From: Chitinimonas sp. BJYL2
GTDB taxonomy: Bacteria; Pseudomonadota; Gammaproteobacteria; Burkholderiales; Chitinimonadaceae
Length of the DNA: 64,000 nucleotides
Assembly: GCF_027257935.1 (NCBI RefSeq)
Contig: NZ_JANZKW010000002.1
Span: 248,001 to 312,000, forward strand
Reading direction: 5' to 3'
Both the position numbers and the translations under genes were made by a program. Below are positions 1-8,587 of this stretch, in pieces. The notes below the pieces were generated by a model. It saw only the letters and a list, made by a program, of their open reading frames with translations. It searched no databases and was not told the origin of the DNA. How positions within the stretch are numbered: the stretch's first letter is position 1; every line of letters begins with the position of its first letter.

Positions 1-1261
1 AGACCCCGCCATAGGCCTCATCGGCGGGGGTCTGGAAATTATTGTTCGTGCCCAGGGCAGGCGCACCGGCGATCTGCTTGCCGGCCTGTGCCGCCCCCCA
101 GCCCATTGGCATGGTGGGGATGATGATGGGGATTGGGATCGGAATACCCAGAATCGAAATCCAGAAAATGGCGCCGCCGGTAAAGCCGGTGGCATCGAGT
201 GCCGTCCAGGTCTTCTTCGAATAGCCCGAGGCACCGCCGCCAGCGGTTACCGACTTGAGTTCGGTGCCCCCGCGGTGCCAGAGCCACATCATGAACGCGC
301 CGTTCTGATACGGAATGAAGCGGGTCGGGTCAATCACGAACGGATTGGGTGTGATGTAAAACACTTCCGGCGCGCCCTCGTACCAAGCGTTGCGGGTACT
401 GCGATCGCGGGAGAAGGGGTCGAGGGAGTTCATCACCACACCCGCCAGACGATCCGCTTCGGCGCCGTCGGCCCCCTTGGCCGTGGCCGATGCCGGCTTG
501 ACGTTCGGATCCTTGCGCTCGGTGTAGCGCAGCCAGTTGTAGAGCGACGTGGCGGCGGTCAGCCAGCCACCAGCGGTCAGGGTGGCTTCAGGATCGTTCA
601 TTTTGAGGACATTGTTGCTGTCGCCAAAATTCAGTACGTCAGTAACCTCATCAGGTAGCCCTGACAAATCGACCCCAAGCAACGTGAGCAAACCACCCGG
701 CGACATGCCAATGGTCTGAGCGACGGTGAGTGCAGTGCCGTAGTGGTAGAACATCTGCGCCACATTCAGCGCCTGATTGAGCGTATTCAGTCCCTTCACC
801 AACACGGGGCCGATGGTGTTCAGGCCGCTGTCGAACGTTTTGGCGATGTTCTTGTTGATGTTCCAGGGGGTGTTCCACATCCAGCTAGCCAACGGCCCAC
901 CCAGGGCAGTCAGCATGCGGGGGACCCAGGTGAACTCGCTGGTGTAGGTCTTGTTGAAATTGGCGGCCCAGGAGCGCAAGCCGACCACCTGTGCAACCGC
1001 CACTTCGTTGGCGATCATGGCGCGATTGGTATAAGCGCTGAAATTGTAATCACGCGCCTGCGCCTGCGCTGCACTGTAGACCGCCGCATCCGCCGCGTTC
1101 TGCAATCGAATCTTGGCGAGCGTAGCCTGACCCACGTTGAACGTGGCCAGCATGACCAGAATCACCACGGCGACGGTTACCAAAGAAAAGACCAGCGCTT
1201 GGCCGCGCTGGTCTTTGCCTGCTGCTTCCGATAAACGGGCGGAGCGCCGGAGGGTAAACAT
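1..1261 (-). CDS. TadE/TadG-like pilus-assembly protein, C-terminus cut by window edge
   Basis: The reading frame stays open from an ATG at 1261 to the left edge (420 codons), so the protein is incomplete. Residues 16-50 read DQRGQALVFSLVTVAVVILV and onward, the single N-terminal membrane helix preceded by a G-Q-A-L motif typical of Tad-family (TadE/TadG) pilus-assembly proteins. A helix with NAADAAVYSAAQAQA follows, also common in these proteins. The rest is probably a long extracytoplasmic domain; it has a hydrophobic stretch rich in I and P near visible residues 360-380. It lies 25 bases downstream of a Flp pilin gene on the same strand, which supports a role in Flp/Tad pilus biogenesis. 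The family call is good; the exact role is inferred. Confidence 0.75.
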   Translation of the reverse strand, partial: MFTLRRSARLSEAAGKDQRGQALVFSLVTVAVVILVMLATFNVGQATLAKIRLQNAADAAVYSAAQAQARDYNFSAYTNRAMIANEVAVAQVVGLRSWAANFNKTYTSEFTWVPRMLTALGGPLASWMWNTPWNINKNIAKTFDSGLNTIGPVLVKGLNTLNQALNVAQMFYHYGTALTVAQTIGMSPGGLLTLLGVDLSGLPDEVTDVLNFGDSNNVLKMNDPEATLTAGGWLTAATSLYNWLRYTERKDPNVKPASATAKGADGAEADRLAGVVMNSLDPFSRDRSTRNAWYEGAPEVFYITPNPFVIDPTRFIPYQNGAFMMWLWHRGGTELKSVTAGGGASGYSKKTWTALDATGFTGGAIFWISILGIPIPIPIIIPTMPMGWGAAQAGKQIAGAPALGTNNNFQTPADEAYGGV

Positions 1262-1286
1262 GTGGGCTCCGCTCGCGTGTCGGCGA

Positions 1287-1568
1287 TCAGTTGCCGTAGC
1301 TGCCCATGCCCTTGGACTGGGTGGCCGTGGTGCGTGCGCTGCTCGCGGCGCTCTGTGCGCTGGAGATGGCGCCGGTAGCGCTCGTACCCGACACTTCCGA
1401 TGCCAGACCCGACACCTGCGCACGGATGGTCTGGCCAAACAGGCTGTATACGCCAATGGCAGCCACAGCGATCAGGGCAACGATGATGATGTATTCGGTC
1501 ATGCCCTGGCCACGTTGACGCTTGGGCAGGTTACGCAGTGCGACGCGGATGTTGTCCACACGTTTCAT
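1287..1568 (-). CDS. Flp/Fap-type pilin
   Basis: A 93-residue protein with a short basic leader (KRQRGQG), then MTEYIIIVALIAVAAIGVYSLFG, the hallmark of Flp-family type IVb pilins: glycine before the cleavage point, glutamate at mature position 3 or so, and one hydrophobic helix. The C-terminal third is rich in Ala, Ser, Thr and Gly. A longer frame exists up to 1709, but the ATG at 1568 is chosen because GAGGAG sits 8 bases ahead of it and the leader then has normal length. The prepilin would be cleaved by a TadV-like peptidase, which is not in this window. It is followed by the TadG-like gene on the same strand. Confidence 0.88.
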   Translation of the reverse strand: MKRVDNIRVALRNLPKRQRGQGMTEYIIIVALIAVAAIGVYSLFGQTIRAQVSGLASEVSGTSATGAISSAQSAASSARTTATQSKGMGSYGN

Positions 1569-1730
1569 GCTGATGGCTCCTCGATATTCAAATGCAGGTT
1601 TGCGGTGGTGGTGGAAAGGCGAAAAGCGCATTCCGGCTTGCACCAGGCAGCCTGCTTCCACCTCGTCCATGAAATTAGACCCAGTACTGATCAAAGTCAA
1701 ACCCATCAAACGGCTTGACAGACGCGGGGT

Positions 1731-1753
1731 TCAGCCTAGCCTGTATAGGCTGA
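1731..1753 (+). promoter_or_regulatory. Inverted repeat upstream of Sel1-repeat gene
   Basis: TCAGCCTA (1731-1738) and TAGGCTGA (1746-1753) form a perfect 8-base inverted repeat with a 7-base spacer, ending 30 bases before the ATG at 1784. It could be an operator or a leader hairpin. A TTGACA at 1715-1720 lies upstream, but no -10 element is well spaced from it. Confidence 0.35.
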
Positions 1754-1783
1754 CTTTCATCGAATCTGAACAGGATCATTGCC

Positions 1784-2671
1784 ATGCGCACCCTCCCCTT
1801 GCTGTTGCTACTCGCCAGCCTGTCCGCAACGGCGGATTTCAAAGCAGGGAGAGAGGCCTATCAGGCCGGTGACCTGGTCAAAGCGGCCAATGAGTTTACC
1901 GACGCTGCCAACAAGGGTGACGTACGCGCCCAGACCGAACTCGGCAATCTTTACGAGCGTGGCGAAGGCGTGGCGCCCGACTTTGCCAAGGCTGGTTTCT
2001 GGTATCGCAAGGCCGCAGACAAGGCCTATATGCCCGCCCAAACCGCGCTGGGCTATCTGTATGAACGCGGCCTTGGTGTTGCGCGGGATTACGCTCAGGC
2101 CATGCAGTGGTATCGCAAAGCGGCTGACAAGGGGCACGCACTTGCTCAGAACAATGTTGGCGTGTTGCTGGAAAACGGCTGGGGCGTGAAGCAGGATTTT
2201 GCCAAGGCGGTGGAGTGGTATCGCAAGGCGGTGGATCAGGGCCTGCCGCTGGCGCAGACGAATCTGGGCTTCATGTACGCGGAAGGTCGCGGCGTGCCCA
2301 AGGATAATGCTCAGGCCGTGCTGCTATACCGCAAGGCCGCGGATGCCGGCTTCCCGCAAGCACAGAACAACCTTGGCTACATGTATGCCAGCGGTCGCGG
2401 GCTGAAGCAGGACTTTGCGGAGGCCAAGCTGTGGTACGAACGCGCCGCCAAGGAAGGCAACGGACAGGCCATGCTGAATCTCGCGTTAATGCACCAGAAC
2501 GCCCGCGGTGTGCCGCAGGACAGCGCGCGTGCGATAGATTGGCTCACCCGTGCCGGCAATGTCGGTTACCGCCCCGCCATCCAGCGTCTGGTCAAGATCT
2601 ACACCGAGGGCCTGTGGGGTGAAAAACCCGATACGGCAGCGGCGGCAGACTGGGCCAAGAAGCTCAACTGA
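1784..2671 (+). CDS. Exported Sel1-repeat protein
   Basis: The 295-residue protein begins with a signal peptide (MRTLPLLLLLASLSATA). From about residue 30 to the end it consists of some seven tandem 36-residue Sel1-like repeats, recognisable by the recurring pattern A-Q-x-x-L-G-x-x-Y-x-x-G-x-G-V-x-x-D-x-A-x-A-x-x-W-Y-R-K-A-A. Sel1 repeats are alpha-alpha solenoids that mediate protein-protein contacts, often in the periplasm. No catalytic domain is present. It stands alone, between an unrelated pilin gene on the opposite strand and a convergent glycosyltransferase gene, so context gives no partner. Function beyond a scaffold or adaptor cannot be stated. Confidence 0.85.
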   Translation: MRTLPLLLLLASLSATADFKAGREAYQAGDLVKAANEFTDAANKGDVRAQTELGNLYERGEGVAPDFAKAGFWYRKAADKAYMPAQTALGYLYERGLGVARDYAQAMQWYRKAADKGHALAQNNVGVLLENGWGVKQDFAKAVEWYRKAVDQGLPLAQTNLGFMYAEGRGVPKDNAQAVLLYRKAADAGFPQAQNNLGYMYASGRGLKQDFAEAKLWYERAAKEGNGQAMLNLALMHQNARGVPQDSARAIDWLTRAGNVGYRPAIQRLVKIYTEGLWGEKPDTAAAADWAKKLN

Positions 2672-2691
2672 ACCCACACAGCCCCACACCG

Positions 2692-2718
2692 ACCGGCAGC
2701 CCGCGCTGCCGGTTTTTC
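2692..2718 (+). terminator. Rho-independent terminator of the Sel1-repeat gene
   Basis: ACCGGCAGC (2692-2700), loop CCGC, GCTGCCGGT (2705-2713), then a T run. It sits 20 bases after the Sel1 stop codon; the convergent glycosyltransferase gene ends at 2717, inside the T tail. Confidence 0.85.
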
Positions 2719-4513
2719 ATGATGGGCTTGTCGCCTGCCCACAGCGCGCAAACCACATCTGCCGGTACGCAGCCTCCAAAGCCTGGGTGAACGCGGGTGC
2801 ATCCATCAATGCGGATACGGCCATGCGGTCACGCAGCTGGCTCCTTAACTCGGCAAGACCAGCGGGATTGCCGGCGTGCCGGACAGCAAGCTCGACAAAA
2901 GCATCCTCCGACTCGGCAATCCAGTCAGCCATTCCAATCTGACTGAGCAGGCTTGCGCCACCTCGCCCCATCACTGTGGGGCACGCCAGCGTCAGCACCG
3001 GCACGCCCATCCAGAGCGAATGGCAGCTTGTCGTGCCACCGGTATACGGGAACGAATCCAGGTTGATGTCGATTTCGCCATGCAGTGCAAAGTAGGCCTC
3101 AAGCGCAACGCGATCACGGATTTCAATCCGATCAGGTGCCACGCCCAGAGCGGCGAAGCGAGCACGGGTTTCATCTGCTAGACGCTCGAAACCCCGCGCC
3201 ACGATCAGCAGACGGGCATCCGGCACCGCCTTCAGTACTCTGGCCCAGAGTTCGATGACCTTGCCGCCCACTTTGGCAGGGTTATGTAGCGCACCAAATG
3301 TCACATGGCCTTTGCTGGCAGAAGGGGCTGCGCTGACGGCACCAGCCTCGGGGGGCGCGCGATAACACCATTGCGAGGCAGGCAGATACGCCAGCTTTTC
3401 GCAATGCAAGGCTTGAGCAAATGCAGGCGGGCTGGCAACTGCATCGGTCAGCCGGTAATCCATGGTCTTCAGACCCGTGGTGTTCAGATACCCCAGCCAA
3501 CTTACCTGTACCGGCGCCAGGCGCGTTGCAAGCAGTGGCAGGCTGTTGTTACCCGTGTGCCCGGCCAGATCGACAAGGATATCGATCTGATCGGCGAGCA
3601 CATGGTCGGCAATCAGCGGGGATTCCGGGTCATCAAAATCACGCCAAAAGTCGACCAGTGCGCGCAGCCGCTGCGCCACCTCACCGCCCAGTTGTTGCTG
3701 GGTGGCATACACATAGATATCAAAGCGTTCATGGTTGTGGGCTGCGAGGATAGGCTCGATGAAAAACGCCACCGGGTGCAGGCGCATGTCGGGCGAGATA
3801 TAGCCGATACGCAGTTTGCGCTCCGGATCAAAGCTTTGCCGCCAGCGCCGGCTCACCTCGGCCGGCAAGCGAGCTGCCTGCTCGCAATGCAGTTGGTAGA
3901 GCGCCTGCGGACTCAGCGTGTCGTCGTAGCACAGGGTGAACAGCAGATTGGAGATATACGAAGGCTGGGTAGAGAGTTCGGCGGCACGCCGGAAGTGCGG
4001 CAGGCTTTCGGCTTGGCGTCCCATCTCGCTGAGTACCAAGCCCAGGCCATTGTGCGTGGACGCCACCTCTTCCATGGCCAGCGCCGCCCGGTAATGCTCA
4101 AGCGCCGCATGCAGCTGGCCATCGCCCGCATACGCATTAGCCAGGTAGTAATGAAACTGGGGTGAGTCGGGGTGCTTGGCTAACAAGCCGGAAAACTGGG
4201 TGATGGCCAGCGGCCACATGCTGGCGGCCACGGCCGCATGGCCGATACGCTCTTCTGCTTCGGCGATCTGCGGGTCCAGCGCGAGGGCTTTTTCGTACAG
4301 GGAGATGGCCGAAACCGGCTTGTGGCGGCAATGCAGGCAAGTTCCCAATGCTAGCCAGATGCGGGCATCAAAAGGCGCAATACGTGCGGCATAGCGCAGA
4401 TAGGCTTCTGCCATGCGGTAATGATCCGCCTGCAGCAAGCGTCGGCCCGCTGCCAGTATGGGACGATGCACACCCAGCCGCTCCAGCCAGCCACGGTCAA
4501 CCTTGCCTGTCAT
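2717..4513 (-). CDS. TPR and GT41-type (O-GlcNAc transferase-like) glycosyltransferase
   Basis: A 598-residue protein without signal peptide. Residues of about 35-185 are TPR-like helical repeats (for example AISLYEKALALDPQIAEAEERIG). From about 235 on it matches the bacterial SPINDLY/OGT catalytic domain of family GT41. Visible landmarks are RIGYISPDMRLHPVAFF with a histidine at 246 in the place of the OGT active-site His, DILVDLAGHTG, VSWLGYLNTTG, VTFGALHNPAKV, and the nucleotide-sugar loop DSFPYTGGTTSCHSLWMGVPVLTL. Such enzymes transfer a hexose or GlcNAc from a UDP-sugar to protein in the cytoplasm; some modify flagellins or adhesins. No obvious acceptor gene is adjacent, so substrate and acceptor are unknown. 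Confidence 0.85.
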   Translation of the reverse strand: MTGKVDRGWLERLGVHRPILAAGRRLLQADHYRMAEAYLRYAARIAPFDARIWLALGTCLHCRHKPVSAISLYEKALALDPQIAEAEERIGHAAVAASMWPLAITQFSGLLAKHPDSPQFHYYLANAYAGDGQLHAALEHYRAALAMEEVASTHNGLGLVLSEMGRQAESLPHFRRAAELSTQPSYISNLLFTLCYDDTLSPQALYQLHCEQAARLPAEVSRRWRQSFDPERKLRIGYISPDMRLHPVAFFIEPILAAHNHERFDIYVYATQQQLGGEVAQRLRALVDFWRDFDDPESPLIADHVLADQIDILVDLAGHTGNNSLPLLATRLAPVQVSWLGYLNTTGLKTMDYRLTDAVASPPAFAQALHCEKLAYLPASQWCYRAPPEAGAVSAAPSASKGHVTFGALHNPAKVGGKVIELWARVLKAVPDARLLIVARGFERLADETRARFAALGVAPDRIEIRDRVALEAYFALHGEIDINLDSFPYTGGTTSCHSLWMGVPVLTLACPTVMGRGGASLLSQIGMADWIAESEDAFVELAVRHAGNPAGLAELRSQLRDRMAVSALMDAPAFTQALEAAYRQMWFARCGQATSPS

Positions 4514-4591
4514 GCCCTACCCCGTGCGATTTTCCGGCCAGCAGCTTAGCAAGCCCGGCATGAGAGCGGATACCCCGCCCAACAAGGAAAA

Positions 4592-4617
4592 CGCCAGCTC
4601 GGCAAACCGGGCTGGCG
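4592..4617 (-). terminator. Terminator downstream of gap
   Basis: CGCCAGCtCGG and CCGgGCTGGCG form a stem; read on the minus strand it is followed by TTTTCC. It lies 45 bases beyond the gap stop codon. Confidence 0.75.
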
Positions 4618-4661
4618 TGTTCTTTTCAGGCGGCACCACAGATGACACCGCGCAGGCACAC

Positions 4662-5672
4662 TTACTTGGCGCTCATCAACGCCTTGCAGGTATCGAGCAT
4701 GCGGTTGGAGAAGCCCCACTCGTTGTCGTACCAGGACATCACCTTGACCATGCGGCCGCCGATGACCTTGGTCTGTGTTGCATCAAAATTGCTCGATGCG
4801 GGGTTGTGATTGAAGTCCACCGACACCAGCGGCTTGGTGTTGTAGGTGAGGATGCCGGCCGATTGAGCCGCCGCGCCCTTGAGGATCTCGTTGACCTCGG
4901 CAATCGTCGTATCGCGTTTGGCGGTGAACACCAGATCGACCAGCGAGACGTTGATCGTCGGCACCCGCACGGCCAGGCCATCGAGCTTACCGGCCAGTTC
5001 CGGAATCACGAGGCCGATGGCCGCGGCAGCGCCGGTCTTGGTCGGGATCATCGATTGCGTTGCCGAACGCGCGCGGCGCAGGTCTTCGTGGTACAGATCG
5101 GTCAGCACCTGATCATTGGTGTAGCTGTGCACCGTGGTCATCAGGCCTTCCTGAATGCCCATGGCGGCATGCAGCGGGGCCACCAGCGGGGCCAGACAGT
5201 TGGTGGTGCAGCTGGCATTGGAAATGACCGTGTGCTCGGCCTTGAGCGCGCCATGGTTCACACCGTAAACAATGGTGGCATCCACATCGGCACCGCCCGG
5301 TGCAGAGATGATGACCTTCTTGGCGCCGGCGGCCAGGTGGGCGCTGGCCTTGGCTTTGCTGGTGAACAGACCGGTGCACTCGAACACCACGTCCACATTC
5401 AGGTCTTTCCAAGGTAGCTGAGCCGGATCGCGCACGCTCAGGTAGCGGATGCGGTCGCCATTGACGACCAGATGCTCGCCATCAATGCCCACCTCGCCGC
5501 GGAAGCGGCCGTGCACGGTGTCGTACTCGGTGAGATGTGCGTTGACTTCGATATCGCCCAGATTGTTGATGGCGACGATTTCGAACTCGCTACGACGATT
5601 GGCTTCGTACAAGGCACGAAGGACATTGCGTCCGATACGGCCATAGCCGTTGATGGCGATGCGGATGGTCAT
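4662..5672 (-). CDS. gap: Type I glyceraldehyde-3-phosphate dehydrogenase
   Basis: The 336-residue enzyme has the family's usual length. It oxidises glyceraldehyde 3-phosphate to 1,3-bisphosphoglycerate in the cytoplasm. The Rossmann start [10 protein letters not shown] is at 8-17, the catalytic cysteine is Cys155 in SNASCTTNC, and the C-terminal signature [14 protein letters not shown] is intact. The NAD-specificity position reads AINNLGD (Asn) instead of the usual AIND, so looser cofactor choice is possible. The sequence also resembles erythrose-4-phosphate dehydrogenase (Epd); the HexR-like operator upstream and the Entner-Doudoroff genes in the window favour gap. In several proteobacteria a gap gene belongs to the HexR regulon. 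Confidence 0.9.
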   Translation of the reverse strand: MTIRIAINGYGRIGRNVLRALYEANRRSEFEIVAINNLGDIEVNAHLTEYDTVHGRFRGEVGIDGEHLVVNGDRIRYLSVRDPAQLPWKDLNVDVVFECTGLFTSKAKASAHLAAGAKKVIISAPGGADVDATIVYGVNHGALKAEHTVISNASCTTNCLAPLVAPLHAAMGIQEGLMTTVHSYTNDQVLTDLYHEDLRRARSATQSMIPTKTGAAAAIGLVIPELAGKLDGLAVRVPTINVSLVDLVFTAKRDTTIAEVNEILKGAAAQSAGILTYNTKPLVSVDFNHNPASSNFDATQTKVIGGRMVKVMSWYDNEWGFSNRMLDTCKALMSAK

Positions 5673-5827
5673 GCTGGTCTCCTAGCTTGGGGCGATGTGT
5701 CACCGCGCTGATGCGGTAATCCTGCTACAGGCCGTCAGGTCACCTGGACACAGCTTGCTCAATACCGGCAACGACATACCCGGCATGTTCGGCACACTGT
5801 GTTTCAGACGCCCACGGTCTCCATAAA

Positions 5828-5840
5828 GTAGTTTTACTAC
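5828..5840 (-). promoter_or_regulatory. HexR-like operator upstream of gap
   Basis: GTAGTTTTACTAC is a perfect GTAGT-N3-ACTAC palindrome, 155 bases upstream of the gap ATG. The identical 13-mer occurs upstream of edd (30770-30782). Its resemblance to published HexR sites and the hexR gene at 34.5 kb support the assignment. A further half-site (GTAGT) follows at 5845-5849. Confidence 0.75.
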
Positions 5841-5900
5841 ACCTGTAGTAGCAGCATGGCAAGTACAAGTCCAGTGCAGACCAGTCAAGCGCCTGAAAAA

Positions 5901-6776
5901 TCAGGGCATCGTGCGGCCCAGCGCAGCCTCCAGCAGCTCGAACCATTGCTGTCTGTCGAGACTGACTTGCTGTGCGGCGACCAGCTCACGAATGCGGTCC
6001 AGCTTGCCGGTTCCCAGCACCGGATGAATGTGCGCCGGGTGACGTAGCAGCCAGGCAATGGCTAACTGTTCAGCGGTCACGCCCAGCTCGCTACCCAGAC
6101 GCACCAGCACCTTGCCCAGCGGCGTATCGGGCGCCGTATCGCTCAAACGGCCACCGCCGAGGGGTGACCAAGCTTGCGGCATGATGCGCAGCTGCTGGCA
6201 TTGATCAAGCGTGCCATCGAACAGCGTATCGGCATGCAGTAACGAGACTTCGACCTGATTGGCCGCCAGCGGCTCATGCCAACGGCTTTGCAGCAGCGCC
6301 AGCTGATGCGGGAGGAAATTGGATACCCCAAAGCGTTTGACCTTGCCGGCACGCTGCAACTGGCCGAAAGCATCGGCCATCTCATCCGCATCCATTAAAG
6401 GATCGGGACGGTGGATCAGCAACATGTCGAGCTGCTCCACGCCCATCTCGCGCAGCGAGTTCTCGGCCGAAGCCACGATATGCGCGCCGCTGGTGTTGTA
6501 GTGCTTGACCCGATGCTGTGGGCGGGCCGGCGTCACTAGCGCGATGCCGCACTTGCTGATCAACTTGATGCGCTGCTTGAGCGATGGCCGCACAGCCAGT
6601 GCTTCGCCAAACAGGCGCTCGCATTGATAGCCGGTGTAGATATCGGCCAGATCAAAGGTATCGATACCCAAATCCAGGCAGGCTTCAATGTAATCGGCCA
6701 GCTCGGCGGGGGTTTTCTGCCAGTCGCCAATGCGCCAGATACCGAGGATGAGGCGGGAGAAATTCAGGTCGTTCAT
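5901..6776 (-). CDS. Aldo/keto reductase family oxidoreductase
   Basis: A roughly 291-residue single-domain TIM-barrel protein. The family pattern is visible: FDLADIYTGYQCERLFGEAL (with the Asp and Tyr of the active site), then ISKCGI, LDMLLIHRPDPLMD (His in the usual tetrad place), GKVKRFGVSNF and the C-terminal cofactor strand. It resembles the YdhF-like subgroup of NADPH-dependent reductases. The ATG at 6776 is preferred over 6788 because the product then begins MNDLNFSRLILG, as relatives do; the Shine-Dalgarno is weak for both. It lies between gap and the alpha-glucosidase on the same strand but after a terminator, so it is probably transcribed separately. Substrate unknown. Confidence 0.85.
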   Translation of the reverse strand: MNDLNFSRLILGIWRIGDWQKTPAELADYIEACLDLGIDTFDLADIYTGYQCERLFGEALAVRPSLKQRIKLISKCGIALVTPARPQHRVKHYNTSGAHIVASAENSLREMGVEQLDMLLIHRPDPLMDADEMADAFGQLQRAGKVKRFGVSNFLPHQLALLQSRWHEPLAANQVEVSLLHADTLFDGTLDQCQQLRIMPQAWSPLGGGRLSDTAPDTPLGKVLVRLGSELGVTAEQLAIAWLLRHPAHIHPVLGTGKLDRIRELVAAQQVSLDRQQWFELLEAALGRTMP

Positions 6777-6804
6777 GGTGGGTACCATCCGGAAACAAAA
6801 ACAA

Positions 6805-6827
6805 AACGCCCGGACATGCCGGGCGTT
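6805..6827 (-). terminator. Terminator of the alpha-glucosidase gene
   Basis: AACGCCCGG (6805-6813), loop of 5, CCGGGCGTT (6819-6827). On the minus strand the hairpin is followed by TTGTTTTTGTTT. It lies 21 bases after the alpha-glucosidase stop codon. Confidence 0.85.
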
Positions 6828-6848
6828 GCGGGCAGGTTTGCCCTCAGC

Positions 6849-8552
6849 TTACTTGGTCTTTCCCTTGGCCGCAGGCTTGCTGGCCTTGGCAACAGGCTTG
6901 CTCTGCGGCAGCGCGGCAAACAGGCCGCCGTGGGCTGCCAGCTTCACTGTATCGCCATCGAGCTTGCCGCCAGCAAGACCGTGCCCCTCCACCGCCACTA
7001 GCGCACCCAGCGACTTGGGCAGCTTGAAACTGACCGCCTTGCCGCCCAGGTTGAATGCGCACAACCAAGTTTCCTTGCCCATGGTACGGGTAAAGGCCAG
7101 CACCGACTCGCCGGCGTCGATGAAGGCAATCTCGCCCGCCTTCAGAACATCCTGCTGGCGACGCCAGCTCAGGAAGGTGCGATAAAAACTCAGCACCGAA
7201 TCGGGCTTGCCATCCTGCACATCCACCGCGCGGGCCAGATGCTCCTTGGCCACCGGCAGCCAGGGCTTGGCTTTGGAGAAGCCACCGTTGGCATCCTTGC
7301 TGGTCCAAGGCATGGGCGTGCGGCAACCATCGCGACCTTTGTCTTCGGGCCAAAAGGTGATGCCGACCGGGTCTTGCAGCAGTTCGAAAGGGATATCGGC
7401 CTCGGTCAGCGCCAACTCTTCACCCTGATAGATACACAGGCTGCCGCGCAAACTGGCCGACATGGCCAGCAGCACACGGGCGTAATCGTCGCTGGCCTTG
7501 TTCTTGCCCCAGCGTGTCATCACCCGCGGGCGATCATGGTTGCCGATACTCCAGCAGCTCCAGCCTGCCGCGCCCTGCCGCTTGCCCACGCGCTTGAGTT
7601 GGGCTTCCATTTCTTCGACCTGCTTGCGGATGTACGCCGGCGAGCCGTCGTCGGTCAGCAGGTTGAAGCTGTAGGCCATGTTGAACTTGTCGCCGCCCGA
7701 GGTGTACTCGGCCATGGTCTTGAGCGCGTCATCGCAACCCACCTCACCTAGCGAGGCTGCGCCGTACTTGTTGAGCAGCTTGCGGATCTGCTGCAGAAAG
7801 GCGAGGTTCTCCGGGCGAGACTTGTCGTATTTGTGGCGCTGCAAGCCATAAGGGTTGTCCGCGCTGACCGAAACGCTATCGCGTGCGGCGGCGGGCGGGT
7901 TGTTGCGTAGCTGTGCGTCGTGGAAATGGAAATTGCAGGCATCGAAGCGGAAACCATCCACGCCACGATCCAGCCAGAACTTGATCGTGCCCAGAATCGC
8001 CTTTTGCACGGCGGGGCTGTGGTAGTTCAGATCAGGCTGCGAGGCGAGGAAGTTGTGCAGGTAGTACTGGCGACGGCGTGTATCCCACTGCCAGGCCGAA
8101 CCACCGAACACCGACAGCCAGTTGTTGGGCGGCGATCCGTCAGCTTTGGGATCGGCCCAGACAAACCAGTCGGACTTGGGGTTCTTGCGGCTTGCACGGC
8201 TTTCCTTGAACCATTCGTGCTGGTCCGAGCAATGCGACAGCACCTGATCGATAACGATCTTGATGCCGAGCTTGTGGGCCTCAGCCACCACTTGATCAAA
8301 CGCCTTCAGGTCACCGAATAGCGGGTCTACATCGCAGTAGTCCGACACGTCGTAGCCAAAGTCCTTCATCGGGGACGCAAAGAACGGCGAGATCCAGATC
8401 GCATCGACCCCCAGGCTGGCGATGTAGGGCAGCTTCCCCACAATGCCGGCCAGATCACCGACGCCGTCGTTATTGCTGTCCATATAGCTGCGCGGGTAAA
8501 TCTGGTAGATCACCGCGCCACGCCACCACTCACTCTCTTTTTGATTTTTCAA
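6849..8552 (-). CDS. Cytoplasmic GH13 (subfamily 23-like) alpha-glucosidase
   Basis: A GH13 barrel enzyme that releases glucose from short malto-oligosaccharides. From the chosen TTG start it has 567 residues and no signal peptide, so it should act in the cytoplasm on imported sugars. Catalytic residues: nucleophile Asp204 in DGFRFDACNF, acid/base Glu270 in LGEVG, stabiliser Asp340 in GNHDRPR. The motifs FGYDVSDY, LSHCSDQH and NFHFHD match exo-acting alpha-glucosidases of subfamily 23. An in-frame ATG at 8660 would add 36 residues that look neither like a signal peptide nor like the family. The TTG at 8552 has GGAG 9 bases ahead and puts the conserved WWRGAVIYQIYPRSY at the N-terminus. A 17-base palindrome lies just upstream. 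Confidence 0.88.
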   Translation of the reverse strand: MKNQKESEWWRGAVIYQIYPRSYMDSNNDGVGDLAGIVGKLPYIASLGVDAIWISPFFASPMKDFGYDVSDYCDVDPLFGDLKAFDQVVAEAHKLGIKIVIDQVLSHCSDQHEWFKESRASRKNPKSDWFVWADPKADGSPPNNWLSVFGGSAWQWDTRRRQYYLHNFLASQPDLNYHSPAVQKAILGTIKFWLDRGVDGFRFDACNFHFHDAQLRNNPPAAARDSVSVSADNPYGLQRHKYDKSRPENLAFLQQIRKLLNKYGAASLGEVGCDDALKTMAEYTSGGDKFNMAYSFNLLTDDGSPAYIRKQVEEMEAQLKRVGKRQGAAGWSCWSIGNHDRPRVMTRWGKNKASDDYARVLLAMSASLRGSLCIYQGEELALTEADIPFELLQDPVGITFWPEDKGRDGCRTPMPWTSKDANGGFSKAKPWLPVAKEHLARAVDVQDGKPDSVLSFYRTFLSWRRQQDVLKAGEIAFIDAGESVLAFTRTMGKETWLCAFNLGGKAVSFKLPKSLGALVAVEGHGLAGGKLDGDTVKLAAHGGLFAALPQSKPVAKASKPAAKGKTK

Positions 8553-8570
8553 TTCTTGTCTCCACGACAA

Positions 8571-8587
8571 CGCAATTTGAAATTGCG
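8571..8587 (-). promoter_or_regulatory. Perfect 17-base palindrome before the alpha-glucosidase gene
   Basis: CGCAATTTGAAATTGCG is two 8-base arms around a central G. It lies about 6 bases upstream of the Shine-Dalgarno of the TTG start at 8552, where a bound repressor could block transcription. It differs from both operator families seen elsewhere in the window. Confidence 0.45.

Noticed and set aside
1715-1720. TTGACA as -35 box of the Sel1-repeat gene
   Set aside because: The nearest -10-like hexamer (TATAGG, 1744-1749) is 23 bases away, too far for a sigma-70 promoter.
4458-5417. 319-codon open frame antisense to gap
   Set aside because: Shadow of gap; His-rich product with no recognisable domain.
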